From positions 1-18,505 of the forward strand of contig JAGCGE010000004.1 in the NCBI GenBank assembly GCA_017649745.1: DNA of 18,505 nt, given 5' to 3'. Under the pieces are notes generated by a model. That model did not search any database. It saw only the letters and a list, made by a program, of their open reading frames with translations, and was not told where the DNA came from. The DNA comes from Clostridiales bacterium. Its GTDB lineage: Bacteria > Bacillota_A > Clostridia > Saccharofermentanales > Saccharofermentanaceae. The translations under genes and the position numbers were made by a program. Below are positions 1 through 7,700 of this stretch, piece by piece. Positions within the stretch are counted from its first letter, which is position 1. Each line of letters begins with the position of its first letter.

Positions 1-48
1 GAGAGCTGAAAAGCGTAAGACCAACAGATAAAATACGGCAACTATAAG

Positions 49-79
49 GCCCCGGTGCTCACTCGTGAAACACCGGGGC
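49..79 (+). terminator. GC-rich hairpin, likely terminator of an upstream gene
   Basis: Perfect 9-bp arms, GCCCCGGTG at 49-57 and CACCGGGGC at 71-79, enclose a 13-nt loop. The 3' arm is not followed by a clean T run, so an intrinsic terminator is likely but not certain. It sits immediately after the possible end of a gene entering from the left. Confidence 0.5.
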
Positions 80-97
80 TGAATTGCGAAATGCTGT

Positions 98-118
98 GGT
101 GTTCACGTTGTGAACACC
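98..118. repeat. Perfect palindrome, GTGTTCAC-type operator candidate
   Basis: GGTGTTCAC at 98-106 and GTGAACACC at 110-118 form a perfect 9-bp inverted repeat with a 3-nt centre. A shortened version, GTGTTGAACAC, occurs at 314-324 over the -35 box of the metallopeptidase gene. The shared GTGTT...AACAC ends suggest binding sites for one dimeric regulator. This is inference from sequence symmetry only. Confidence 0.4.
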
Positions 119-316
119 TGGTGCTTATGCGGCGTAAGAAGCACTCCTATTGTAACATTAGGATGTTTTTCCCCATTTAGCAGGGAATATATCAAGAAAA
201 TTATACACTAAGTGAACGTTATACGTGAAAATCTAATGGTTTTTAGAAAGAAATTATTGAGGTTCTGTTGATAACATTCGACAAACAAATGTTTACAATT
301 GGTTTTCTATATTGTG

Positions 317-345
317 TTGAACACGAGTTAAAGGATAATTATAAT
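317..345 (+). promoter_or_regulatory. Sigma-A-type promoter of the ImmA/IrrE-DUF4411 pair
   Basis: TTGAAC at 317-322 and a perfect TATAAT at 340-345 are separated by exactly 17 bp. Transcription would start near 352, just ahead of the ribosome binding site AGGAGG (355-360) of the gene at 371, so the leader would be very short. The palindrome GTGTTGAACAC (314-324) overlaps the -35 box, which would suit autoregulation by the XRE-type product. Confidence 0.7.
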
Positions 346-370
346 TAACTTGAAAGGAGGAGTCGCTTAG

Positions 371-1534
371 ATGAAAATGAACATTTCCATAAGTAAAGTC
401 GTTCTCGATTGGGTTATTCGTACTGCTGAGCTAAATGAAGTTGCGAATAATAAAATTGAGTTACTAAGAGCATGGCGGTCCGGTTCTAAGACTCCTACTT
501 TTAACCAAGTTGAAAGCATGAGTAAGACTCTGAATATACCTCTAGGATACTTCTTTTTAGAACAACCTCCCATTGAAGATTGTTTTATCGTTAAGTATCG
601 AACAGTTGAGAACATGTATCTACCTGAACCTAGTCGGAATCTCATTGATACGTTAGACACTATGGTTGATATTCAAACTTGGATGGCGGACTATTTAGTT
701 GATAATGGTCAAGAAGCATTACAGTTTGTTGGAATTGCTTCTGATAATAATAGTATTATTGAAATAGCTGATATGATAAGAGAAGCAGCTCGCTTACCTG
801 CTGATTGGAGCAAAGATTTCCATAGTTCCCGAGAGGCTTTTAACCATTTGAGAAATTGTTTGAGTGATTTAGGCATTCTAATAATGTTGAATGGAATCGT
901 GGGAAGTAATACCAGAAGAAAACTTAATGTTGAAGAGTTTCGAGCGTTCACACTAGTAAATAAATATGTCCCACTTATATTTATAAATAGTTGTGATACC
1001 GATAATGGTAAGATTTTTTCTCTATTACATGAAACAGCCCATATATGGATTGGAAAAGATAGTTTTTACAACTCTGACGACGATAGTATTGGTGGACAGG
1101 GAATTGAGGTTATATGTAATGCTGTTGCAGCTGAAATACTTGTTCCAAGGAATCTTTTCATTACTCTGTGGAAGCAATTTGATGGTGATAATCTAGAAAG
1201 AATAGATAAGATAGCAAAGAGATTTAATTGCAGTCAATTTGTCGTAGTTAGAAGAGCACTAGACACTAATAATATTTCCAAAAGAGAATATCTAACACTG
1301 ACAGAGATAATTCGTCAGCAGTATGACAAGTGGAAAAAAGATCAAAAAACGAAGAATACATCCGGAGGAAATTATTACGATAATTTGAGCAGAAGGCTAG
1401 ATCATCACTTGCTTCAGGCCTTGGCTTATAGCGCAAAAGAAGGTCGTACGCAGTATAGCGAGGTATATAGATTAACAAATACTAACAGGGCTACATTCGA
1501 CAAACTATTAGCAAAGATAGGTGGTGTTGGCTAA
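371..1534 (+). CDS. XRE-family / ImmA-IrrE metallopeptidase
   Basis: This 387-residue protein combines an N-terminal helix-turn-helix-like region (about residues 10-60, with the pattern LRAWRSGSKTPTFNQVE followed by ...LNIPLGYFFLEQPP typical of XRE proteins) with an ImmA/IrrE (DUF955) zinc peptidase. The zinc site is visible as HETAH (H220, E221, H224), with a likely third ligand at E246 in the helix ending AAEILVP. Members of this family cleave repressors or act as regulators in toxin-antitoxin-like pairs. The start at ATG 371 follows AGGAGG at 355-360. The stop codon abuts the ATG of the DUF4411 gene, so the two are translationally coupled. I infer a two-gene toxin-antitoxin-like or stress-response module in which this protein is the DNA-binding partner; its substrate is unknown. 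Confidence 0.85.
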   Translation: MKMNISISKVVLDWVIRTAELNEVANNKIELLRAWRSGSKTPTFNQVESMSKTLNIPLGYFFLEQPPIEDCFIVKYRTVENMYLPEPSRNLIDTLDTMVDIQTWMADYLVDNGQEALQFVGIASDNNSIIEIADMIREAARLPADWSKDFHSSREAFNHLRNCLSDLGILIMLNGIVGSNTRRKLNVEEFRAFTLVNKYVPLIFINSCDTDNGKIFSLLHETAHIWIGKDSFYNSDDDSIGGQGIEVICNAVAAEILVPRNLFITLWKQFDGDNLERIDKIAKRFNCSQFVVVRRALDTNNISKREYLTLTEIIRQQYDKWKKDQKTKNTSGGNYYDNLSRRLDHHLLQALAYSAKEGRTQYSEVYRLTNTNRATFDKLLAKIGGVG

Positions 1535-2044
1535 ATGGATAGATACCTTTTGGATTCCAATAGTTTTATAACGCCATATAAAAACTATTATGCGTTTGAT
1601 CTAGTCCCACGATATTGGGATATGTTTAAAGCTGTTTTAATGAGAAATGATGTAGCATTGCTGGATATGGTTTACGACGAAATTGATGCGGGAAACGATG
1701 CATTGACGGAGTGGCTTAAGCAGATAAACGGAATAAATATTTTAAATCATAGGGAACCGACCGTTGTTTCTAAATATGGTGAGGTTATTAGGTATTTAAG
1801 CTCTAGTCCCTTATATAGTGATAAAGCTGTTAGACAATGGGCAAGTTCTATTGCTGATCCTTGGTTAATTGCTACTGCTTCTGTAAATGATTATAAGATT
1901 ATCACTTTTGAAACTCCGAACAAAAATCTAAATTCAAAAAATCCAGCTGGAAAACCTAAAATACCAGATGTTGCCAATGTATTTAACGTTCAATGCGAAA
2001 ACCTGTTTTATTTTATGAGGAAAACAAGCATTTATATACAGTAA
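1535..2044 (+). CDS. DUF4411 family PIN-like protein
   Basis: The 169-residue product starts with YLLDSNSFI, the hallmark of the DUF4411 family, whose fold resembles PIN-domain ribonucleases. The acidic residues expected at a PIN-like metal site are present: D7, E49 (VYDEI), D108 (ADPWLIATA) and D145 (KIPDVANVF). The ATG begins on the base after the upstream stop codon, so expression is coupled to the ImmA/IrrE-type partner. Pairing of DUF4411 with an XRE/ImmA-IrrE protein recurs in bacterial genomes and is usually read as a toxin-antitoxin-like unit, with this protein as the probable RNase toxin. That role is inferred from family and context, not visible directly. No clear terminator follows it. 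Confidence 0.8.
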   Translation: MDRYLLDSNSFITPYKNYYAFDLVPRYWDMFKAVLMRNDVALLDMVYDEIDAGNDALTEWLKQINGINILNHREPTVVSKYGEVIRYLSSSPLYSDKAVRQWASSIADPWLIATASVNDYKIITFETPNKNLNSKNPAGKPKIPDVANVFNVQCENLFYFMRKTSIYIQ

Positions 2045-2126
2045 TTTTATGTTCCTTTAATATATAATAATTGAAACACCAATAGGAAACATGATAGTTA
2101 GCTTTTGATGTGTTGAATTGTTGAAT

Positions 2127-2915
2127 ATGGCGAAGAAACGGGCGAAGTGGAAGATTATATTACTCGTTGCAATAGTGGCTACGGTGATCCTGATGTTGAT
2201 ACCGATCAGGTTCGGTATCAAGGACGGAGGAACGGTGGTCTGGTGTCCGGTCTCGTTTCTTTATAGGGTTACCAAATACCATAGGATAGTTGATGGTACT
2301 GAGATCGATGGGGTCAAGTATTACTGCTCGGCAGGAACTACACAATATCTGGTGGGTACAGAGGTCCGATTGCTGTCTTTGTTTACCGTCTATGATGATA
2401 CGCATCTGGAATCAGCGGGAGAGCAGCCGTATAGCGAAGAGGTTACCGATATCATTTTATATTGCAAAGCTAACTGCCCTGACGGGGTAGAGCTGAAACA
2501 TGTGTATTTGGATTTTCTGAATAGCGATGAAGAAAAGATCAGGGGCATAGAGTTAGGTTTTGAGGGGAATAATACACTCTCCGAGTCCAATGAGGTTTTT
2601 CTGATGATGAGGGATTACCTAGGGGATACGGATGGTTTTCTGTATAAAGAAGGATTTACAGTCACCATTCATTACGGAGTCAATGAGAAGGTCGACAAGC
2701 ATACCTGGACGGTGACTGAGGCAAATTACATAGTAAAGACCACAGACCTGACGGATATCGAACTGGAGATCAGCACCAATATGATCCCCGCGAAAGCGCT
2801 GGATGATCTTGTTGATGTGAATAGGATAAAGATAACTTCGGGTAACCTGACGGAAGAAGAGACCGCTATCCTGGGTGAGATGTATCCCAGGGCGAAGATA
2901 GAGGATCCGAAGTAA
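2127..2915 (+). CDS. Hypothetical membrane-anchored protein
   Basis: I do not recognise a characterised family. The protein has a basic N-terminus (MAKKRAKWK), one strong hydrophobic segment at about residues 9-28, then a motif IRFGIKDGGTVVWCPVSFLY that resembles the conserved region after the membrane anchor in many Clostridia hypothetical proteins. The remaining 220 or so residues look extracytoplasmic and rich in beta strand, with no catalytic motif that I can see. ATG 2127 is preferred; an in-frame TTG at 2118 would add three residues. Neither start has a clear ribosome binding site. The base composition is visibly less AT-rich than the operon at 4717-12764, closer to what I take as host DNA. 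It ends just before the truncated retron. Confidence 0.65.
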   Translation: MAKKRAKWKIILLVAIVATVILMLIPIRFGIKDGGTVVWCPVSFLYRVTKYHRIVDGTEIDGVKYYCSAGTTQYLVGTEVRLLSLFTVYDDTHLESAGEQPYSEEVTDIILYCKANCPDGVELKHVYLDFLNSDEEKIRGIELGFEGNNTLSESNEVFLMMRDYLGDTDGFLYKEGFTVTIHYGVNEKVDKHTWTVTEANYIVKTTDLTDIELEISTNMIPAKALDDLVDVNRIKITSGNLTEEETAILGEMYPRAKIEDPK

Positions 2916-2945
2916 GTTATAAGCAGATAGTTGCAAGTTATTCCA

Positions 2946-2965
2946 AGAGCGTTTGCTCGCTTTTT
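2946..2965 (+). terminator. Weak intrinsic terminator
   Basis: AGCG (2948-2951) can pair with CGCT (2958-2961), followed by TTTT, about 30 bases after the stop of the hypothetical gene. The stem is short; an alternative GAGC/GCTC pairing overlaps it. It lies just ahead of the retron repeat, so it would isolate that unit from the upstream gene. Confidence 0.35.
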
Positions 2966-2971
2966 GTCCCC

Positions 2972-3436
2972 AAAACAGCCCACAACTCTTGTTACACTTC
3001 AATCAATAGCAGAGCAATAGAGCAAGTCAGCTAATTACTGACGCCGGCCGCGAGTCGCAGCCGGAGAAGAACCACCGATGTGTAAGTAACGTGAACGTTA
3101 CTTACAGTATCGAATCTTCTTCACTGAAATTAAATCAACTTCGTTAATGATAGTTTCACCTCAGAATTTTCGATATTGATATTGTATTGCTCTGCGGATT
3201 GGAGGAAGGCGATGGCTTATTTGGATCCGGATGTTATTGCAGTGCTTGTAAATGTACCTGTCCATATACTTTATGCTTTCAGTAACAGCTCTTATAAGCA
3301 TTATCGCCTTATCTCTATTCCTAAAAAGAACGGAGAGATGAGACAGCTCACTGTTCCTGATAATGATCTTAAGATAATTCAGAGAAGCATCTATAATAAG
3401 TTCCTGAAGGGCAGGGAAGTGTCTCCTGCTGCTAAA
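2972..3436 (+). repeat. Direct repeat, copy 1 (retron RNA plus 5' part of RT)
   Basis: From AAAACAG at 2972 to codon 75 of the reverse transcriptase reading frame this stretch matches 13670-14133 closely, in the same orientation. Identity is near total through the msr-msd core. It is lowest between the msd stem and the a2 segment, where small substitutions and an indel occur. After 3436 the two copies share nothing obvious. The starts of the copies are 10,698 bp apart. Confidence 0.9.
3000..3184 (+). ncRNA. Retron msr-msd RNA, copy 1
   Basis: Inferred retron non-coding RNA. The a1 segment CAATCAATA (3000-3008) pairs with the a2 segment TATTGATATTG (3174-3184) in nine Watson-Crick pairs with a 2-nt bulge. 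The G at 3009, in AGC directly after a1, is the candidate branching guanosine. Then come hairpin GTCAG/CTGAC, a GC-rich hairpin CCGGC/GCCGG, and a long stem based on GGAGAAGA (3063-3070) with TCTTCTTC (3115-3122), capped by a perfect GTAAGTAACG/CGTTACTTAC hairpin (3082-3105). A last hairpin TGAAA/TTTCA (3125-3129 with 3154-3158) precedes a2. The structure is intact although its own RT is truncated. Exact RNA and msDNA ends are not determined. Confidence 0.7.
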
Positions 3437-3499
3437 GTGAAAGTGCGAGAAGGATGTGCGCAGATGTCATTAGTTGACATGGTGCAATTGGCAACTTAA
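3212..3499 (+). pseudogene. Truncated retron reverse transcriptase
   Basis: The frame starts at ATG 3212 behind GGAGGAAGG (3201-3209), at the same place as the intact RT at 13909. It matches that protein for 75 residues, with a few substitutions, through GREVSPAAK, then continues into 20 unrelated residues and stops. The homology ends at 3436, before all catalytic motifs (the first Asp, QGxxxSP and YCDD), so no polymerase can be made. The ribosome binding site is retained, so a 95-residue peptide could still be translated. It may have been left by a deletion, or by an incomplete duplication of the downstream retron. Confidence 0.85.
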
Positions 3500-3514
3500 A
3501 ACGCTGAAAACGCC

Positions 3515-3572
3515 TGTGTGCCAGCGGCACACAAAGATTCTATCATTTTCATATTGTTAACAAACTAACAAT
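3515..3572. repeat. Two inverted repeats after the truncated RT
   Basis: TGTGTGCC (3515-3522) and GGCACACA (3526-3533) form a perfect 8-bp hairpin with a 3-nt loop. ATTGTTA (3553-3559) and TAACAAT (3566-3572) form a second, followed by CTTTT, which could act as a weak terminator. They may be remnants of whatever replaced the rest of the RT gene. Confidence 0.45.
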
Positions 3573-3668
3573 CTTTTCGTGATGAAATGCCTTTTCGAAG
3601 GATAGTACAATGTTGCTATAAATTCAATAATTGTTGAGGATAACTACAACAGGCGAGGAGGCGATTAT

Positions 3669-4436
3669 ATGTTGATAGATATGAAATGCAGTAACTGCGG
3701 TGCTCACATGCAATTCGATAACACCAGAGAGTTCATGTTCTGTGAGTATTGTGGTCATAGAGTAGCTAATGTGAATGAACAGGTTAACATTAATCAACAG
3801 GTGAACGTAAGCGGAACAGTATATCATGTTCAGGATCGTTCAAATGAGCCGAATCTTTACATCTCATATAACACTTCCAATCCTAAGGTCGGAATGGTGA
3901 CAAGAATTGTTTCGACAGGTGTTAAGAGCACATATGTAAACGGCCAGACACTGTCATTCCATTTGAATCAGGGACGTCAACTGATCGTTCTCAAGATCGG
4001 CAGCAGGAACTATAACAGGGAAGTCGTTATACCACCTGATAATTCACCGGTAAGGATATATGCTTCATTCAATGGAAGAGCACGTATTTCTATCGATCAA
4101 CCTAGAGTAGCCGTTGGCCCTGCAGGTGCTCCTCCTGGAACACAGTATGTACAGCAGTTCTCCAACAGTAATCCACAGGGAACAGTAACAGCTGTTCAGC
4201 AGCCTGTAGCAGCAAGCTATCCAGCAGTTGGCGGAGCAAGGAAGTCCGGTTTGTCGATACTGGCTTTCATCCTCTCCTTCACTCTTTATCTGTCTTGGGC
4301 AGGTGTTGGTGTAGCGGTATTGGATGCTTTCTTCATGGATAAGGAGAAACAGCAAAGCCATGGTCTATCTTATGCGGCTATGGGTATAGGCGGATTCATG
4401 ACGTTGATCCTTCTGATGATCATGGTGAGGAGTTAA
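3669..4436 (+). CDS. Zinc-ribbon membrane protein
   Basis: This 255-residue protein begins with a classic zinc ribbon: CSNCGAHM near residue 8 and FCEYCGHR near residue 29, four cysteines in two CxxC knuckles. A beta-rich middle region (about residues 60-150) follows, then a Pro/Gln/Val-rich linker, then two hydrophobic segments near the C-terminus (about residues 195-215 and 235-253) that should be membrane helices. The layout matches zinc-ribbon, DUF4190-like membrane proteins that are frequent in Clostridia; no enzymatic role is visible. The start at ATG 3669 has GAGGAGG at 3655-3661. A strong terminator closes it, so it is a single-gene transcript separate from the operon downstream. Confidence 0.75.
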   Translation: MLIDMKCSNCGAHMQFDNTREFMFCEYCGHRVANVNEQVNINQQVNVSGTVYHVQDRSNEPNLYISYNTSNPKVGMVTRIVSTGVKSTYVNGQTLSFHLNQGRQLIVLKIGSRNYNREVVIPPDNSPVRIYASFNGRARISIDQPRVAVGPAGAPPGTQYVQQFSNSNPQGTVTAVQQPVAASYPAVGGARKSGLSILAFILSFTLYLSWAGVGVAVLDAFFMDKEKQQSHGLSYAAMGIGGFMTLILLMIMVRS

Positions 4437-4465
4437 TTGGCAGGGGAAAATATAGACTAAGTAAG

Positions 4466-4498
4466 AAAATCCAGATGGGGAAGCCCATCTGGATTTTT
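4466..4498 (+). terminator. Strong intrinsic terminator
   Basis: TCCAGATGGG (4470-4479) pairs perfectly with CCCATCTGGA (4484-4493) around a GAAG loop, flanked by AAAA on the 5' side and TTTTT on the 3' side. The A/T flanks also make it usable from the minus strand. It separates the zinc-ribbon gene from the AT-rich operon. Confidence 0.9.
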
Positions 4499-4594
4499 GA
4501 CCTATATTTAGATTATTCTATAGTAATGCAGAATGAAATTGATAGTTTGAGTAAGAGTAAAAACATAGTCCGAAGCTAAACAAGCTATTGTAAA

Positions 4595-4626
4595 GTATTT
4601 TTTCTCGTGTTTCCCTCGTGAAATAC
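4595..4626. promoter_or_regulatory. Repeat cluster upstream of the giant-protein operon
   Basis: GTATTT (4595-4600) and AAATAC (4621-4626) are inverted around a direct repeat of CTCGTG (4604-4609 and 4615-4620) spaced 11 bp start to start, about one helical turn. This arrangement, some 30 bp upstream of the candidate -35 box, suggests an activator or repressor site. No known operator is recognised. Confidence 0.35.
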
Positions 4627-4657
4627 AACTTTTTTGTGATTAACCAGAAATGAATGA

Positions 4658-4687
4658 TTGATTTTGTCGACTTGAATTTGATAAGAT
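4658..4687 (+). promoter_or_regulatory. Candidate promoter of the defence-like operon
   Basis: TTGATT (4658-4663) and TAAGAT (4682-4687) are 18 bp apart. A start near 4694 would leave a short leader to the GGCGAGG site and ATG 4717, and would make the upstream GTG at 4699 an unlikely start. The -10 box matches the consensus at only four of six positions. Confidence 0.4.
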
Positions 4688-4716
4688 TGTATCATTAAGT
4701 GTTGGCGAGGCCGAGT

Positions 4717-7700
4717 ATGAAGTGGCAAGTTTATAATCTTGATAGTTTGCAACCTGTTGACATAGTTCATGCGTATGATTCATTGATTAATGACAGCGTT
4801 GTATGTATAGAAACTACAGGAATTGAATCGCTGATTAATGATTATCTTGATAAAACCAGCCTTTCCTCGAAACTTACAGTGAAGTCTTTCACAAACAAAA
4901 GCATTAATCTGTTGATTAATGTTGATTTGCGTTTGGGAAAGAAATACTCTATCATTGGAATTCAATTTTTGATTGAACTGTTTTGTAAATTAAAAAGGAT
5001 CTTCAATGATGTTATAATTCTGTTTTACGATGATGAACAAACTAGTGGAAATCTTTTTAGATTATCTCATATGCTATATCCTTGGTGTAATTTTCATTCG
5101 TCCATAGATAAAGTGTTTTATGTGGATTTTGCTACTAGGAAGAAACAAGCATTAAAAGATAATATTCTTTCTCATGAATTTCATAATGTATTGCCTCTTT
5201 GTCAACTATCTTTAGAGCTGGTTCAGAGATTTGCGTTACCCTATAACTACAGGAGTTCTGACAGAAAAACAGATGCTGAAGCATCGTATTATCATAATTT
5301 TATTACCAATTATGTAGATGGTGTCATTGATGAACGGACAAAATTAAATAAGCTTGAAGTTCGCGAAAGACTAATAGATAATGCTCCATTACTGGCAGTA
5401 CTTTTGTTTGCCAAATGCATAGAAATTTACAAAAAGACCGAAATAGATCAAATTTCGGTTTTTGAAACATGTATTTCCTTTGCTCAAGGAATAATACAAA
5501 TTATGGAGAATGCATTGATTCATCCTTCTAAGGAATCTGAATCGATAGCTTTCTTTTCGTTTCGTTTTCATACAGACAAAGATTTGAAATCGAATAAGAA
5601 ACGTTCGAAAACTATCACAGACTACTATTTCTTATTTCCGCCGCAGTGGGATTCAAAGTTGGTAGTGGAGTTCTCTGTTTCTGATATAGCTCTTGAGGAG
5701 AAAAGCAATCAAGGTATTGTAAAGCAATTTAAGAATAAAAGTTCTTTATCCAGTAAAATAGGATTGGATGATATTTTTAACTATAGTGAAGATGAGTTTA
5801 GCGAAATACAAGGAGTGTTTTCTAACCCTTCACAAATAGCTAATCACTATGGATTGCAAATTTTTTCAAATATGGTAACTGGGAATAATGGTTTCTTTTC
5901 TGTTATCAGTGATAATGAGAAGCATATCGGGTTGGCTGATAATACGCAAAAAGATATTATCAAAGAGAATAAAAAAAGATTTGAAGCGTTTGAAGGAACG
6001 ACCTACTCTGTAGTATGTCCAATTAACGCTTATTCGTCTGAATCATTGACATATAACGGAATCGCTAATACATCTACTCGCAATATTCTTGTTAACGATA
6101 TTCCGGAATATGATTCCGAAGTATTAGAGCGAGATGATGTGAGCAGAATACTTAGTAATATTTCTTTTAATGGAGAATTCATGCATAAAAAAATGTTTGA
6201 AACGATAGTCCGTGAAAAAGAAACAATTGTGTTGCGAGCCTGCGGTATTATCCAAAAGAATTATCTTCATGATAGATCGACCATTAATTTCGTTATTAAA
6301 TGCGGATTAAGTTTTATTGAAGTTGAATTATTATGCAAGGTTTTCTTTGTTTTGCTGACGAACAAAGTTAAATATAACATTAATCATTTGGCAATACAAT
6401 TTGACGCTATTTCAGATTGTGTATATGCTGCGAGATTATTTAGTTTATTTTATGATAGAAGAGGCATGTGCAAACTAGTAGAAAAAAATACAGTTTTGTT
6501 ATATGCAAGTGAGGGAGAAGATCATACCCAAATTTTCCTTTCTGGAAGCAATCTCGTTGAGGCTTTCAATGGATTAAAAAATCAGTATGTTAATGGCTGT
6601 TTGGAAGCTAGTCTATATAATCATGCAAAAGCAATTATAGGAAGAAGAAGCACTGATAAAAACATATCTAAAGAGTTTGTATCGGATATTGTGTCCAAAC
6701 ATTGTGTTACTGATTACAAAACGGGTAAACTATTAATTAATCAAGAGTTGATTCATGTGTTGAATAATGATGTGCACGATAAAAATAGATTGGGATGCAA
6801 GATTTCGAATACTCATATTAGAGTTTCAGGCGTTCATTTGGATACTTTTTATGAAGCTCAGTTCCTTTTTGGAAACACATATTGGTGCAATGCTTTTGCT
6901 GTTTTTTTGTTCATTAGGATTAGCAAATATATTAAGGAACATCCTAGTAGTGAGCCAGTAGTTTTATATGGTTATGAATTGTACTCTGCCGATGTTATGT
7001 ATAAAACAAAAGAAATGCTGGAGTCTGTATTAGATCGAGAAATATATTTGCTTTTTTACGAGAAAGGTGATCCAGGAGAAGATTCCAATAGAGTTAGATA
7101 CATAGACGATATTAAAAAAATCGAAGACGTTACAATTTTCTATTTCGTTGGAATAAGCTCTACTCTTTCCACATTTAATAGAATGCATAACGCCCTTGAA
7201 TGTGAAATGAAGAATCATAATATCACTTGTAAATTCAACGATACTAAATGTTTTTCTATCATACAAATTGTGGGTGATGACCCTGTATGTCGAGAATACA
7301 TTAGTTTTGAAGAAAAAGCTGAATATAATAGAGTTCGAAGTGTTAAGAATCACTTGGATTTTATACCTGGATTGAGTTCAAATCGATATTCAGAGTATAT
7401 GGTGGCGGTTTCTTCTAAATGGAATAAGGCCGGAGAATGTGCACTGTGCAAAATGCAGTTTGGCCCTTCAGGAAAAAAACTAGAAAGAATCTTAGAGCGA
7501 CTTGAAGAAAAAGTATTAATTGAAGTAAACGAAACCTCAGTTGTTCCAACAATGCTATATGATTTGGGCGAGTTACCTACAAAGACACCTAAAAAACCAG
7601 TATTTGACATAAGGCCTATCAAGAAAGGGGAATATGTTTACTGTGATCATGTTGAAAGAAATGGAAATCACTACCAATATTATCTTAGATTATCTAAGCT

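Larger units (their letters stand above)
1..316. other. Left-edge non-coding stretch
   Basis: No gene can be supported here. The first bases are open in two frames: one ends at a TAA at 29-31 and would give a basic tail, the other ends at 45-47. Either could be the last codons of a gene entering from the left, and I cannot choose between them. A GC-rich hairpin (49-79) and a palindrome (98-118) follow and are listed separately. GTGCTT at 121-126 and AAGCAC at 139-144 form another small inverted repeat. The remainder to the promoter at 317 is AT-rich with nothing I recognise. Confidence 0.4.

Noticed and set aside
3443..3500. GTGCG at the break in copy-1 RT, resembling the 5' end of a group II intron
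   Set aside because: Only the first few bases fit. No domain I-V structure, no domain V hairpin and no intron-encoded protein can be seen nearby.
4699..4716. GTG at 4699 as the start of the giant protein
   Set aside because: GGCGAGG lies after this codon and is correctly spaced for ATG 4717. The candidate promoter would start transcription almost at the GTG.
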